37,732 nucleotides of DNA, taken from assembly GCA_002478115.1 (NCBI GenBank), contig DLMH01000024.1:1-37732 (forward strand), written 5' to 3'. Origin of the DNA: Candidatus Acidiferrum typicum (lineage in GTDB: Bacteria; Acidobacteriota; Terriglobia; Acidiferrales; UBA7541). The translations under genes were made by a program, and so were the position numbers. Positions 22,827-30,715 of this stretch are shown here, in pieces. Numbering within the stretch: position 1 is the first letter of the stretch; every line of letters starts with the position of its first letter. Under the pieces are notes generated by a model, which saw only the letters and a program-made list of their open reading frames with translations, had not been told where the DNA came from and ran no database searches.

Positions 22827-22863
22827 GGGTGCCCCAGGTTCGATTTTTTACCTGGGTCTTGGG
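22827..22863 (+). repeat. REP-like repeat, copy 3
   Basis: Five bases after copy 2 and identical to it. Its shared tail runs over the 3' end of the RAYT gene: the RAYT stop codon (22886-22888) lies in the TTTCTTCACTCC part of the tail. Confidence 0.78.
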
Positions 22864-22885
22864 GTCGCTCTAATTCACCGTTTCT

Positions 22886-23417
22886 TCACTCCCCGAGATC
22901 AATCGAAACCAGTCCCGCTTCCTCCTTCATGTAGAACGACCAACTGCTCCACGGCCAGTCTCTCGGATGTTCCACCAATCCTCGAACCACTGGATTCGCG
23001 TGCATGTAATTCAGCTTCTCTTTCTTCTTACCAATTGTGTGGACATTGAAATCGTAAAACCGTGGCAGCCAGAACGCCTTCGGCGGGACTCCCTCCTCTT
23101 CAAGCGGTAATTGGGACTGCTCCGCGTTGTCAACTCCTCTCGGCTTGCGCATTCTCAGCGCCACCCGCCAACTTCAACTTCTGTAGCACCGTCGACGGCG
23201 TTCCTTTCAGCGGTTCACTCATCAAAAGATGCACGTGCTCTGGCATCACTACATAACCAATGAGTTGAAATCCCATCTCATTACGAACTTTCTCCAACTC
23301 ATGCACAAACACGTTGCGCGCACGCTTCGTCCCCAACAACGGCAAGCGTTGATAACAACTGAATGTCACAAAGTGCAGATCACCTTTGCCGTAATGGCGT
23401 TTCAATCCGCTGGGCAT
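22886..23417 (-). pseudogene. RAYT: REP-associated tyrosine transposase, frameshifted
   Basis: From ATG 23417 the translation reads GDLHFVTFSCYQRLPLLG, then YVVMPEHVHLLMSEP, the HUH metal motif of TnpA-REP (Y1 transposase family), then VLQKLKL. Near 23158-23170 an extra base in a GGCGGG run shifts the frame. The next frame continues the same protein: FWLPRFYDFNV, then the tyrosine motif KLNYMHANPV, ending at 22886. The frameshift separates the HUH motif from the catalytic tyrosine, so the product as written is inactive unless slippage or a sequencing error is involved. RAYT enzymes are domesticated single-strand transposases that act on REP palindromes. Four copies of one palindromic repeat flank this gene, its probable substrate. 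Confidence 0.85.
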
Positions 23418-23424
23418 TCGGAAA

Positions 23425-23463
23425 CCCCAAGACCCAGGTAAAAAACCAAACCTGGGGCACCCC
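23425..23463 (-). repeat. REP-like repeat, copy 4 (inverted), at the RAYT 5' end
   Basis: The same repeat as copies 1-3 in opposite orientation, 8 bases upstream of the RAYT start. Arms CCCAGGT/ACCTGGG with a loop of ten bases. Opposite-facing REPs on the two sides of a RAYT gene is the usual arrangement of such loci. Confidence 0.75.
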
Positions 23464-23572
23464 GTCTCTCTATACTTCCGCGAGAATTGCCATAGTGATA
23501 TCCTCTCCGCATGCACCACGTCAACCAATTCCAAAACGATTCTGGGCCACCGGCCACTCTTCTTCGAATGCG

Positions 23573-23758
23573 CTAAGACTTTTTCTGCGGGACCTTGGCA
23601 CCTTTTTTGCGTGCCTCTGACAGGCCTATGGCAATCGCTTGTTTCCGGCTGGTCACTTTGCCTCCTTTACCTCCCTTGCCCGAGCGAAGTGTCCCGCGCT
23701 TTTCTCGGTGCATGGCGCTCTTCACGCTTTTGCCAGCAGCCTTCCCGTATCTTGCCAT
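23573..23758 (-). CDS. Small basic DUF6496-type protein
   Basis: The 61-residue protein starts at an ATG behind GAGGAATGCG. It is very basic: MARYGKAAGKSVKSAMHREK, then GTLRSGKGGKGGK, and ends with SRKQAIAIGLSEARKKGAKV. The closing block is the hallmark of the DUF6496 family of small Lys/Arg-rich proteins, which often lie near stress genes. The role is unknown; DNA or RNA binding is a reasonable guess from charge. It lies 32 bases downstream of a CsbD gene on the same strand, so both are probably one transcript. Confidence 0.75.
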   Translation of the reverse strand: MARYGKAAGKSVKSAMHREKRGTLRSGKGGKGGKVTSRKQAIAIGLSEARKKGAKVPQKKS

Positions 23759-23790
23759 CGCATTCCTCGTTCTAAACGTTGCGGGTCCAT

Positions 23791-24027
23791 TCAGGAGGAC
23801 TTAGCCTTTGCTTTTGCCGACTCGCCTGAACTGTAGGACCGCGTAAACTCATCGACCTGCTTCTCCGCGGCGTCCTTCGCAATTCCATAGCGTTCCTGAA
23901 TCTTGCCTACAAGCTGCTCCTTTTTGCCATTTATCGCAGTCAAGTCGTTGTCAGTCAGCTTTCCCCACTTCTCTTTTACTTTGCCCATCGATTGCTTCCA
24001 CTTGCCTTCGATTTCGTCCCAGTTCAT
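23791..24027 (-). CDS. CsbD-family stress protein
   Basis: The 78-residue protein starts at ATG 24027 after AGAGGAGG. MNWDEIEGKWKQSMGKVKEKWGKLTDNDL is broken here only by reading order; the family markers are NWDEIEGKWKQ, KVKEKWGKLTDND and KKEQLVGKIQERYGI. CsbD proteins are small, hydrophilic, helical and induced by general stress in many bacteria; their biochemical role is unknown. The C-terminus (SGESAKAKAKSS) is a flexible tail. It heads a two-gene unit with the DUF6496 protein. Confidence 0.85.
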   Translation of the reverse strand: MNWDEIEGKWKQSMGKVKEKWGKLTDNDLTAINGKKEQLVGKIQERYGIAKDAAEKQVDEFTRSYSSGESAKAKAKSS

Positions 24028-24590
24028 CTCGAACCTCCTCTGGATAGAATGGCCGACGCGTATTCCCTTTTACAGTCAGGGATACCCTCGCCAATCCTCC
24101 AATAAAGTTCCGTCTGTCCATCCCGTTAGGGCTCATGCCCTGATATGAGCTCGGAACCCGGGTCATCGTAGTGCGATTCACAATGCCGCTTCTGTTCAAC
24201 ATTGCACACTTCCAAAAGCAAAGAAGAACAGCCATATTGTGTATGAATACTCTGCAAACTCGGGCTGATTGGATGACTGCGTCGGCTCCTATTCCCAAGT
24301 AGACTTGGTAGCTGTTAGACGACCAAGGCTCGGAAAAAGGAGCCGAGCAATGTTAATTATAGGTTGTGATTTTCACACACGGCAGGTGGCCAATAGATTA
24401 TCGGGAGGGGAAGTTTTGGGTGCCACACCCTTTGGGTTTGGTTCATAAAGGGTGCGGTTTTTGACTTCTCTTTTTACCGCGCCCGCTCTCTTCCCCCGGC
24501 TGTTTCCCACCATTCTCCTCATACCAGTTTCAAAACTAGTACTCTATAAATAACCTGCCTATTTCCCCTGTGTTGGAGGGCGGATCTGTC
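24028..24590. other. Intergenic stretch upstream of csbD-type gene
   Basis: No supported gene in about 560 bases. A hairpin, CACCCTTT (24426-24433) with AAAGGGTG (24447-24454), is followed by CGGTTTTTG on the plus strand and looks like an intrinsic terminator, but no plus-strand gene lies just upstream. The A+T content is higher than in flanking genes. Confidence 0.4.
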
Positions 24591-25514
24591 TTATTGCGGG
24601 TACTGCTTGATGGCCGTGACGCGTTCGCCCGTAAAGCGCACGAAAACAGTTTTGTCCGGGGGATGCCCGTAGATCCAATCTTCCGTGTCGTTGCCATTGG
24701 CATCGCGCTCGCGCACTTTGCGGTCTGGCCTGCCGATGGCCGCCACAACTTCCTCGCGGTCCATGCCCAGCATCGCATGGCGCTCCGTGATGGCCTTCTT
24801 CATTTCCGGCGGAAGCGTATCAATCCAATGCACCGCGGCGGAGCGTTCCCTGGAAAAATCCAGGAACGGTCCAAGAATTTGCTTCAACTGGTCGGGAGTG
24901 AGATCCGGCACCGCATTGGGGAATTGCACATAGATCGTGCCGCCCATCCCTGGCTGGATGCCCGGCGGTCCCTGCTCCTGAGTCGTGCTGGCGGGCTGCC
25001 CCACGGGCCCCGGTGAGCCACCCATGCCGATTTGAATGCGGTCGCGCCAATGCTTCTTGGGGCGACCCCCGCCATTGATGTCCACCACGATGGTGTGTTC
25101 GCGAAACTCGAGATTGGTGATTTGGGCGTTGTCTCCGGTGTTCACCGCCGCGCCGTGCCTGGCTACGGCATGATCCAGATTCTCTTGGTTGACGGGCTTA
25201 TCGGTATAGAGGATAAAACCCTCTTTGCCGCCCGGCACCGGCTTGCGCGCTTTCGCAAATTCGCCGGAGACGTAGCGAATCAGGGCCAGTTTCGAGGTTT
25301 CCTGAAGCGTGGTGCTTTTCTTCCCGGAAGCGGGCGCGCTCTGCGTCTGCTCCTGCCCAGCGCCGCTCATAACCAGGGGCAATAGGGGAATGCTCTCGCC
25401 CGGTGGAAAGCTCTCCGGGGCAGCATGCGGCTCGCTCCGCAGGGACATCACCTTGGGCACGTCCGCATCGGCGAATAACAGCAGCGCAATCGTAATGGCC
25501 AGAAGGTAGTGCAT
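24591..25514 (-). CDS. Secreted protein with BamE/SmpA-like C-terminal domain
   Basis: The 307-residue protein has a signal peptide (MHYLLAITIALLLFADA). A low-complexity stretch follows, then a beta-rich middle (LIRYVSGEFAKARKPVPGGKEGF and EFREHTIVVDINGGG). A Pro/Gly/Gln loop region precedes the C-terminal 60 residues: MLGMDREEVVAAIGRPDRK, a strand with EDWIYGHPPDKTVFVRF and a closing GERVTAIKQY. That pattern (GMxxxEVxxxxGxPxxxxxx..W.Y) is the SmpA/BamE fold found in outer-membrane assembly lipoproteins and many periplasmic proteins. There is no lipobox. The central domain is unknown to me. Confidence 0.68.
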   Translation of the reverse strand: MHYLLAITIALLLFADADVPKVMSLRSEPHAAPESFPPGESIPLLPLVMSGAGQEQTQSAPASGKKSTTLQETSKLALIRYVSGEFAKARKPVPGGKEGFILYTDKPVNQENLDHAVARHGAAVNTGDNAQITNLEFREHTIVVDINGGGRPKKHWRDRIQIGMGGSPGPVGQPASTTQEQGPPGIQPGMGGTIYVQFPNAVPDLTPDQLKQILGPFLDFSRERSAAVHWIDTLPPEMKKAITERHAMLGMDREEVVAAIGRPDRKVRERDANGNDTEDWIYGHPPDKTVFVRFTGERVTAIKQYPQ

Positions 25515-25601
25515 GGCTTCAGGGATCGTGCCACCCGCCAGGGTGCTCTCTCCCTATTTTATGATGCAGAAAGCCGATTGAATAGCAGCAGATTTGCAAA
25601 A

Positions 25602-26612
25602 CTACTGCGATACCACGGTGACCCCTTGCCGGTCAATCTGCATCGGCAATAGCTCGCCGCCGGACTCCTCCACCGCGTATTCCACGCGTTCCCGCGCGTC
25701 CGGCTCAATCAACAGCACAATACACCCGCCGCCGCCCGCGCCGCACACCTTCCCCGCCAGCGCGCCTTTGCGCCGGGAGTTCTCTATGATCCGGTCGATG
25801 GTCTTGGTGGAAATCGTGGGCAGGTTCCTGCGGCGGAAGGTCCACTCGTCATGCATCAGCCTCCCCGTCTCTCTCCAGTTGCCCGATTCCAGCGCCCCGC
25901 GCATCTCTTGCGCGATTTGCGAAATGCGCTCCAGATTATTCACCACCGACTTCTTATTATCAATGTGGGCCTTGAATACGCCCCAATTGTTGATGGCCGA
26001 TTGCCGCGGCTTTCCGGTGTAACACACCACCAGGCGGCGTTCGAGTTCGTCCAGATTCACATTGAGCTCGATGCGGCGCTCGCCTCCGGGGATCAATTCA
26101 ATGGCCGCCGCGCCACCGAACGCCGGCGGGTAGTGATCCTGCATGCCTGTGGGGATGTGGATGACGATGGCTTCCGCGTCGCGGCTGATGTGGATCCAGT
26201 CCACCTTACTGCGGCCCGCTCCCGTGAAGCGGTCCAGCGCCGCGCAAATGGACACCGCCATGGCGCTTGATCCGCCGATGCCCGCGCCGGCCGGCGCCTC
26301 CGAATTCGTCGTCAGGGTGAATCCGCCTTCCGGTCGAAAGAACTTCACGATCTCCGCTAGCAATGGCAAGCGGAAGCGTTTCGCGCGCGCCAGCTTTGCA
26401 AACGACGCAAAGCTTTCCGCGCGCTTGGTGTCCAGCGATACCAGCTTGATGCTTTCATCCCCCGCCGCGTGCGTCTTAATCACGCAATGCGCGTAACGCG
26501 AAATCGCCGCGTTCAGCGTCACCGCTCCGGGATGAAACAGGTACAGCGGCCAGATGTCCAGCGTGCTCCCGGCCAGGTCTACGCGTGTTGGAGCCTTCGA
26601 TTCGATGAGCAT
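25602..26612 (-). CDS. GHMP-family sugar or mevalonate-type kinase
   Basis: The 336-residue cytosolic kinase starts at ATG 26612 after AGGAC. APTRVDLAGSTLDIWPLY is the N-terminal substrate strand, PAGAGIGGSSAMAVS the GHMP phosphate-binding loop (motif 2), and KVCGAGGGGCIVLL the C-terminal motif 3. The GHMP superfamily phosphorylates small alcohols; the N-terminal motif and length resemble heptose-7-phosphate and fucose-type kinases (HddA-like) more than galactokinase. The substrate cannot be fixed from sequence. It follows tdk by about 54 bases on the same strand; no LPS-heptose genes are near, which weakens an HddA assignment. Confidence 0.82.
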   Translation of the reverse strand: MLIESKAPTRVDLAGSTLDIWPLYLFHPGAVTLNAAISRYAHCVIKTHAAGDESIKLVSLDTKRAESFASFAKLARAKRFRLPLLAEIVKFFRPEGGFTLTTNSEAPAGAGIGGSSAMAVSICAALDRFTGAGRSKVDWIHISRDAEAIVIHIPTGMQDHYPPAFGGAAAIELIPGGERRIELNVNLDELERRLVVCYTGKPRQSAINNWGVFKAHIDNKKSVVNNLERISQIAQEMRGALESGNWRETGRLMHDEWTFRRRNLPTISTKTIDRIIENSRRKGALAGKVCGAGGGGCIVLLIEPDARERVEYAVEESGGELLPMQIDRQGVTVVSQ

Positions 26613-26666
26613 GTGCGTCCTGAAAAACAGAGATGGATTGCCTATGACGTATGAGGCGAGTTTATC

Positions 26667-27296
26667 TTAAGCCGCGCCATTTGCCGCGCCACGGATGCGC
26701 GGCATAATCACCGGGCCCGCTTCCTTTCGGGCCTGCGCCGGATTCGGCTCAAAACACCGGCGGCAGCGCGCTTCGTACATCTCAGTGGCCCCCACCACGA
26801 TCAATTCTTCGCTATCCACCAGCCGCTGCGTGTGCACCGCCGGATTCCCGCAGCGCACGCAAATGGCCAGCAGCTTGGTGATCTCCTCCGCCACCGCCAG
26901 CAGCCGCGGCATGGGTTCAAAGGGGCGGCCGCGATAGTCCGTATCCAACCCCGCCACGATCACGCGCTTCCCAAGGTTCGCCAGCTTCGTGCACACCTCT
27001 ACTACCTCATCGCCCAGGAACTGCGCCTCATCAATGCCCACAACTTCCGTGCGCGGCTGCAGTTTCTCCAGGATCTCCGAGGCTTTGCTCACATTGTCGG
27101 ACGGTATACCCAGTCCGGAATGGGAGACGATTTCGTTCGCGGTATAGCGCGAGTCGATCGCCGGCTTGAAAATCTGCACGCGCTGCCGCGCGATCTCCGC
27201 GCGCCGCAATCGCCGGATCAGCTCTTCGCTCTTTCCAGAGAACATCGGTCCCACCACGACTTCGATCCAGCCCATGTTGCCTTTCACAATGTCCAC
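26667..27296 (-). CDS. tdk: Thymidine kinase (type II)
   Basis: I place the start at GTG 27296, 8 bases after GAGGAG; ATG 27275 is the alternative and the frame is open further upstream. The 209-residue enzyme has the P-loop GPMFSGKS with Lys22, the DEAQF Walker-B-like strand, the lasso and substrate segment [13 protein letters not shown] and a zinc site made by CVRCGNPA and CRRCF. It phosphorylates thymidine in salvage. The [20 protein letters not shown] start matches the Bacillus-type subgroup. It lies between yjjX and the GHMP kinase gene on one strand, so nucleotide salvage and nucleotide-pool cleaning are adjacent. Confidence 0.95.
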   Translation of the reverse strand: MDIVKGNMGWIEVVVGPMFSGKSEELIRRLRRAEIARQRVQIFKPAIDSRYTANEIVSHSGLGIPSDNVSKASEILEKLQPRTEVVGIDEAQFLGDEVVEVCTKLANLGKRVIVAGLDTDYRGRPFEPMPRLLAVAEEITKLLAICVRCGNPAVHTQRLVDSEELIVVGATEMYEARCRRCFEPNPAQARKEAGPVIMPRIRGAANGAA

Positions 27297-27342
27297 GTCG
27301 TTTCTCCTCACTCGCCGGCCCAGGGCCACGCGTTCCGCGGCT

Positions 27343-27939
27343 TTATAATCCGGCCGCGGACGCCTTCCCGTACATCTTCTGATTGTAGAATGGCGCGAAC
27401 GCCGCCACCACTGCCACTCGAAACGCTTCTTGCCGGGAGATCAGGTCTCCCGACAGTACGCCCCAGGCCCCTTGCGCGTCGCGAATCCCCACCGCTCCCG
27501 CGAAACGGTCGATCGCCTCGGATAGCTCCCTGCCGTTCGAGAGCACGTCCTCGGCCAGCGCCTCGGGTAGTTCAATGCTTCCCGAGCATCCAAAATGCCC
27601 TCGCCGTCCATCGGTCACGTACGCCCAACTCTCCAGCAGAACACATCGCCGGCCATTCTCCACGGCTACATCCAGCCCGCCCTCGAGGCCCACACAATAG
27701 TCCGCGGACTCACCACTGGCCCTCAGTCGCTCCACGAGGGCTTCCGCCCTTTGCCGTGCCCCGCGCATCAACTCCTCCCGCGAAGCGGGGGTATGCCCGA
27801 CCCCACTCTCCACTTCATAGCCTTGGATCTCCAGGGCCATCTTCGGGGCGATCATTTCTTTGAAGAGTGCGGCAGCTTCCCGGACGGCATTCAGTTTTGG
27901 CCGCCGGGTGCTCCCGACAGCGATGCGGCAGACAGTCAT
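27343..27939 (-). CDS. yjjX: Inosine/xanthosine triphosphatase (YjjX, DUF84 family)
   Basis: The 198-residue protein shows [13 protein letters not shown] at the N-terminus (the family's nucleotide-binding GSxNPxK-like loop), [19 protein letters not shown], the acidic CVGLEGGLD strand and [20 protein letters not shown] near the C-terminus. These are the marks of the YjjX/DUF84 non-canonical purine NTP phosphatases, which hydrolyse ITP and XTP and keep deaminated purines out of nucleic acids. Cytosolic. It precedes tdk by fewer than 50 bases on the same strand. Length is slightly above the E. coli enzyme. No strong ribosome binding site is visible. Confidence 0.88.
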   Translation of the reverse strand: MTVCRIAVGSTRRPKLNAVREAAALFKEMIAPKMALEIQGYEVESGVGHTPASREELMRGARQRAEALVERLRASGESADYCVGLEGGLDVAVENGRRCVLLESWAYVTDGRRGHFGCSGSIELPEALAEDVLSNGRELSEAIDRFAGAVGIRDAQGAWGVLSGDLISRQEAFRVAVVAAFAPFYNQKMYGKASAAGL

Positions 27940-28032
27940 CGAGTGCAGGATCCAATTGCGGGCATCATAGCGGGAATTCGCAAAAATGTTCAGCGGGATT
28001 TTTCGGAAGGCTGAGGAAATTTCTGGAAGGAA

Positions 28033-28106
28033 TGGAGCGGCCTATGAGAATCGAACTCACGCCTGAACCTTGGCAAGGTTCCGTACTACCATTATACTAA
28101 GGCCGC
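28033..28106 (-). tRNA. tRNA-Gly (anticodon GCC)
   Basis: On the minus strand the acceptor GCGGCCT pairs with AGGCCGC, followed by discriminator T and an encoded CCA. The anticodon loop is flanked by ACCTT/AAGGT and contains GCC, reading GGC/GGU. The D-arm (TAGTATAATGGTAGTA) and T-arm (GAGTTCGATTCTC) are normal. Length 74 with CCA. Confidence 0.96.
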
Positions 28107-28118
28107 TCGACCTCTTAT

Positions 28119-28148
28119 TTTATAGCACGCAAGCACACCAAAAACCAA
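28119..28148 (-). promoter_or_regulatory. Promoter of tRNA-Gly
   Basis: On the minus strand TGCTATAAA gives an extended -10 (28119-28127), and TTGGTT (28143-28148) lies 18 bases upstream as a weak -35. Transcription would start about 6 bases before the tRNA 5' end. Confidence 0.5.
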
Positions 28149-28185
28149 GTCGAAGCAATGCATCTGCTGCAGTTGCCGAGCCGCC

Positions 28186-28413
28186 TCAGGATACTTGGCT
28201 GACGCGCGCGGATTTGACCACGGGCGAGCGCCGCTGGCGTTCGGCGAATCGCGTGGCCTTGTCCTTGTCGGTATAAACGCGGCCAAAATTATCGCCATCC
28301 GCGTAGTTGACGGTTACCAAATAATGGTGATGCCGGCGCCGGCGATCCTTGCCAAACTCTGATTTTTCGTCGCGCACGGACTTTCTGGGTAGTTTTGATG
28401 CTTTTTTAGCCAC
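28186..28413 (-). CDS. Small basic protein of unknown function
   Basis: The 75-residue protein starts at GTG 28413, 8 bases after GAGGA. It is very basic: MAKKASKLPRKSVRDEK, then KDRRRRHHHYLVTVNYADG and NFGRVYTDKDKATRFAERQ. The middle looks like a short beta-sheet unit with DG and DKD turns. No cysteine, signal peptide or membrane segment. I recognise no family. A role in nucleic-acid or ribosome binding is only a guess from charge. Ribosome binding site and composition support a real gene. Confidence 0.55.
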   Translation of the reverse strand: MAKKASKLPRKSVRDEKSEFGKDRRRRHHHYLVTVNYADGDNFGRVYTDKDKATRFAERQRRSPVVKSARVSQVS

Positions 28414-28880
28414 GTGAAAATCCTCGAAGTTAGAAAACTCTTAAGCATCACTATCGCAAGAAAACTCCGTCCGCGCAAGTAGTATACAAGCTAGTTACCC
28501 TTTCTTCATGAGTTGACCGAAGAGGACAGTCGAAACCGAAACCCGCAATTGACCCGCTGCGGACAGAAGTGCGAGCCGAATCCCACCTGCAACATGGGAA
28601 AGTGGACCTTGCTAGCCTCGCCTCTCTTGCTTTGCCGCAGGCTGGCCAGCCAACACGGCTGCCAATATGGCCGCTGCCGTCGGTACCACCAGCAAGCGCC
28701 AGGTTCCTGTTCCCTACCCGAACCCTAAACCCTTGTATCTAATAGGAGTGAAGCGCGTAACTCTGGCGCCTCAGCGGCCCAATAGCTCGCAGCGTTGCTG
28801 TCATGAAACATTTCGCCAGATTTTACGTCTTAATGGATGAGGCTCACAGTATGCTGCTACAGCGGATGAAGGATAAACCG
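28414..28880. other. Gene-free stretch between divergent small genes
   Basis: About 470 bases. A 71-residue plus-strand frame (28513-28728) has no ribosome binding site and a Cys/Arg/Pro composition typical of chance frames. I see no stem-loop or repeat of note. Confidence 0.4.
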
Positions 28881-29150
28881 ATGAAAAACATTCAAAAACT
28901 ACCGCCCATTGTCGAAGACCTCCGGACACACGCTCCGGAACAGTTGGCGGAACTCCGTCTGTTGCTTGGCGCCGGGATAACCGGCCGCCCGGATTTGCGC
29001 CGCCCCGGTTTTTTTGAGGTTGATGGCGATTCCAGCGTCTACTACATTTTCCGCTACCCCAGCGGCCAAAAAGTCCTCTTGCTGGCAGCTTGGGAACGTC
29101 AGTCTGATCCGGTCGCCGAAATGGCCGCCTGCTCCTGCCCCGCCGCGTAA
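28881..29150 (+). CDS. Small unknown cytosolic protein
   Basis: I choose ATG 28881 (89 residues), preceded by GAAGGATAA at about 8 bases, over an upstream in-frame ATG at 28803 without a binding site. The protein starts MKNIQKLPPIVEDLRTHAPE, a helical region. It continues with LLLGAGITGRPDLRRPGFFEV and a beta-strand part with SSVYYIFRYPSGQKVLLLAAWE, and ends in a short tail with CSC. No signal peptide. I know no named family for it. The amphipathic helix plus small sheet and good start context support a real gene. Confidence 0.6.
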   Translation: MKNIQKLPPIVEDLRTHAPEQLAELRLLLGAGITGRPDLRRPGFFEVDGDSSVYYIFRYPSGQKVLLLAAWERQSDPVAEMAACSCPAA

Positions 29151-29221
29151 CTGCGCTGCTTGATTGCTAAGGCGAGTCCCGGCAGCGGAAACGGAGAACG
29201 TAAGCTCAAGCAGGGCTCCCG

Positions 29222-29617
29222 CTACTCTTTTTCCAGCTTCAATGCTACGGAGTTGATGCAGTAGCGCAATCCCGTGGGCCTCGGCCCATCCTCAAACACG
29301 TGCCCCAGATGCGCGTCGCAATGGCTGCACCGCACCTCGGTGCGTGTCATCCCGTGGGAACTATCAGTTTCTTCCTCCAGCACCTCCCCATTGGCGGGCG
29401 CGAAGAAGCTCGGCCAGCCGCATCCGGAGTGGAATTTGGTCTCTGACCGAAACAGCGGCTGGCCGCAACACACGCACTTATAGGTGCCGACCGTTTCGGT
29501 TGCCTCGTACTCGCCGGTAAACGGGGGTTCCGTCCCTTTCTGACGGGTCACATAGTACTGGTTCTGCGTAAGTGATTTCTTCCACTCCGCGTCCGATTTG
29601 CGCAACTTTTCGCCCAT
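29222..29617 (-). CDS. msrB: Peptide methionine-R-sulfoxide reductase
   Basis: The 131-residue enzyme starts at an ATG after AGGGGG. Catalytic Cys120 lies in the RYCINSVAL signature. The two CxxC pairs in [11 protein letters not shown] and [11 protein letters not shown] bind structural zinc, and [10 protein letters not shown] and GHVFEDGP are conserved substrate-binding stretches. MsrB reduces the R-form of methionine sulfoxide in proteins. No signal peptide, so it is cytosolic. Single-domain form, not fused to MsrA, of normal length. Confidence 0.96.
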   Translation of the reverse strand: MGEKLRKSDAEWKKSLTQNQYYVTRQKGTEPPFTGEYEATETVGTYKCVCCGQPLFRSETKFHSGCGWPSFFAPANGEVLEEETDSSHGMTRTEVRCSHCDAHLGHVFEDGPRPTGLRYCINSVALKLEKE

Positions 29618-29736
29618 TTCTTTTGCCCCCTAAACTGGACCGCTATTGTCCTGCCAGTATCAGATTCAGCGCAATGCCTTGACGTTTCGCGCTACTCCCC
29701 TAATCATAGAAATGGCCCCGCCCGCAGGACGATATC

Positions 29737-30102
29737 ATGGCCGAATTGTCTGAAAAGCAGTATCCGGATAAGCGCCGCAGCCGGCGAGCCAAAATCGCCA
29801 AGCCCCTCCGCGTGCGTCCCTCCGAGCCACGCGACGAGCACTTCGAAGACATGCCTGTCAGCATCAACGCCTCCAAGGAAGGCATTTACTTTCACACCCG
29901 CCGTTCCAGCTATTACAAGGGCATGCGCGTCTTCGTCACTTTCCCCTTTAGCTCCGCCCATGACCCCATGAACTGCGAATATGTGGCCGAGGTCGTCCGC
30001 GTTGAACCCCTGCCCAACGCCAGGTTTGGCGTGGCCCTGCATCTCATCATGACGGTCAATTACAGCACTAGTACTCCGCCAGGTGCCGTCTCTCGCACCT
30101 AG
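29737..30102 (+). CDS. PilZ-domain protein, candidate c-di-GMP receptor
   Basis: The 121-residue protein starts at an ATG behind AGGAC. An arginine-rich segment DKRRSRRAKIAKPLRVRP provides the RxxxR part of the PilZ motif, and VSINASKEGIYF matches the (D/N)xSxxG part, though the first position is Asn-like rather than Asp. The rest is a six-strand barrel (GMRVFVTFPF, YVAEVVRVEPL, RFGVALHLI). PilZ domains bind cyclic di-GMP and pass the signal to partners. Its stand-alone form suggests an adaptor. The GGDEF and HD-GYP genes of this window could supply and remove the ligand. Confidence 0.82.
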   Translation: MAELSEKQYPDKRRSRRAKIAKPLRVRPSEPRDEHFEDMPVSINASKEGIYFHTRRSSYYKGMRVFVTFPFSSAHDPMNCEYVAEVVRVEPLPNARFGVALHLIMTVNYSTSTPPGAVSRT

Positions 30103-30139
30103 CATCGAAATTTCAGATGCATCTGCCGTGATTTTTGGT

Positions 30140-30169
30140 TTGGCTCAGCCCTCCCCGATCGTGTATTTT
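30140..30169 (+). promoter_or_regulatory. Candidate promoter of the his operon
   Basis: TTGGCT (30140-30145) and TATTTT (30164-30169) are spaced by 18 bases; each matches consensus at four or five of six positions. Transcription would start around 30176, only about 3 bases before the leader-peptide ATG. Confidence 0.4.
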
Positions 30170-30178
30170 CTTTTTGCA

Positions 30179-30247
30179 ATGATTCTGCGGGCGCATCGAC
30201 ACCATCATCACCACGGCTTCCTGCCGCGCCCGTTGAGGTCTGTATAG
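30179..30247 (+). CDS. hisL: Histidine-operon leader peptide
   Basis: A 22-codon frame runs from ATG 30179 to TAG 30245-30247. Codons 6-12 read His-Arg-His-His-His-His-His: six histidines in seven codons (RAHRHHHHH). It lies upstream of an intrinsic terminator and then hisI, which is the classical attenuation layout: stalling at His codons when charged tRNA-His is scarce lets an alternative fold prevent termination. No ribosome binding site is visible and the ATG is about 10 bases from the putative -10, so the peptide may be translated leaderless. It is too short to be found by ordinary gene calling. Confidence 0.85.
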   Translation: MILRAHRHHHHHGFLPRPLRSV

Positions 30248-30275
30248 CGCTTTCGTAACCATAAGCTCTTATCAG

Positions 30276-30308
30276 CCCGCTGGCGCGAATCGCCCCGGCG
30301 GGTTTTTT
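30276..30308 (+). terminator. his attenuator terminator
   Basis: CCCGC (30276-30280) pairs with GCGGG (30298-30302). The inner GGCG (30282-30285) pairs with CGCC (30291-30294) around a 5-base loop, and TTTTTTG follows directly. It lies between the leader peptide and hisI, so it regulates the operon rather than ending a gene. I could not define the competing antiterminator with confidence. Confidence 0.8.
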
Positions 30309-30325
30309 GTTTTTGGGAGGCTCTG

Positions 30326-30715
30326 GTGGAACTTGCCTTTGCAAAATTGGACGGGTTGATCCCCGCGGTCATTCAGGACCACGCCACGCGCGAAGTGCTG
30401 ATGCTTGGCTTCTTGAATCCCGAAGCGCTCGAATGCACCCAGCGCACCGGCGAAGTCCACTTCTACAGCCGCACCCGCCAGCGCCTCTGGAAAAAAGGCG
30501 AAACCAGCGGCCACGTCCTTCGCGTCCGCCAACTCCTCTTCGATTGCGACGCCGACGCGCTCCTCATCCGTGTGGATGCCGTGGGGCCCGGCGTTTGCCA
30601 CGAGGGCTACCGGAGCTGCTTCTTTCGCGAGTTGGTGCCAGACGGCACAACCCGCACCGTCGCGGAGCGCGCATTCGCGGTCGAAGATGTTTACGGCAGA
30701 AAGGGGGCGCAATGA
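30326..30715 (+). CDS. hisI: Phosphoribosyl-AMP cyclohydrolase
   Basis: The 129-residue enzyme starts at GTG 30326 after [27 protein letters not shown], then [20 protein letters not shown], and the metal-binding CDADALL and [12 protein letters not shown] are the HisI signatures; the cysteines bind zinc. It opens the ring of phosphoribosyl-AMP, the third step of histidine synthesis. It is monofunctional: no HisE (phosphoribosyl-ATP pyrophosphatase) domain is fused. First structural gene of the operon, overlapping hisG by ATGA. Confidence 0.95.
   Translation: MELAFAKLDGLIPAVIQDHATREVLMLGFLNPEALECTQRTGEVHFYSRTRQRLWKKGETSGHVLRVRQLLFDCDADALLIRVDAVGPGVCHEGYRSCFFRELVPDGTTRTVAERAFAVEDVYGRKGAQ

Noticed and set aside
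22470..22934. Plus-strand frame with repeated PRFDFLPGSW segments
   Set aside because: The repeats are a translation of the REP-like DNA repeats; no ribosome binding site, and the frame runs over the 3' end of the RAYT gene.
23951..24298. Minus-strand frame of 115 codons overlapping the CsbD gene
   Set aside because: Out of frame with CsbD, no binding site and no family features.
24426..24460. Intrinsic terminator on the plus strand
   Set aside because: The stem and T-run look right, but no plus-strand gene ends nearby, so I mention it only within the intergenic entry.
28513..28728. 71-codon plus-strand frame with several cysteines
   Set aside because: No ribosome binding site, chance-like composition; a weak VPVPYPN string in another frame recalled PAAR-like proteins but is too short to support a call.
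30307..30711. Upstream extension of hisG by 135 codons
   Set aside because: The extension runs through hisI in another frame. The ATG at 30712 overlaps the hisI stop and gives the normal HisG N-terminus.
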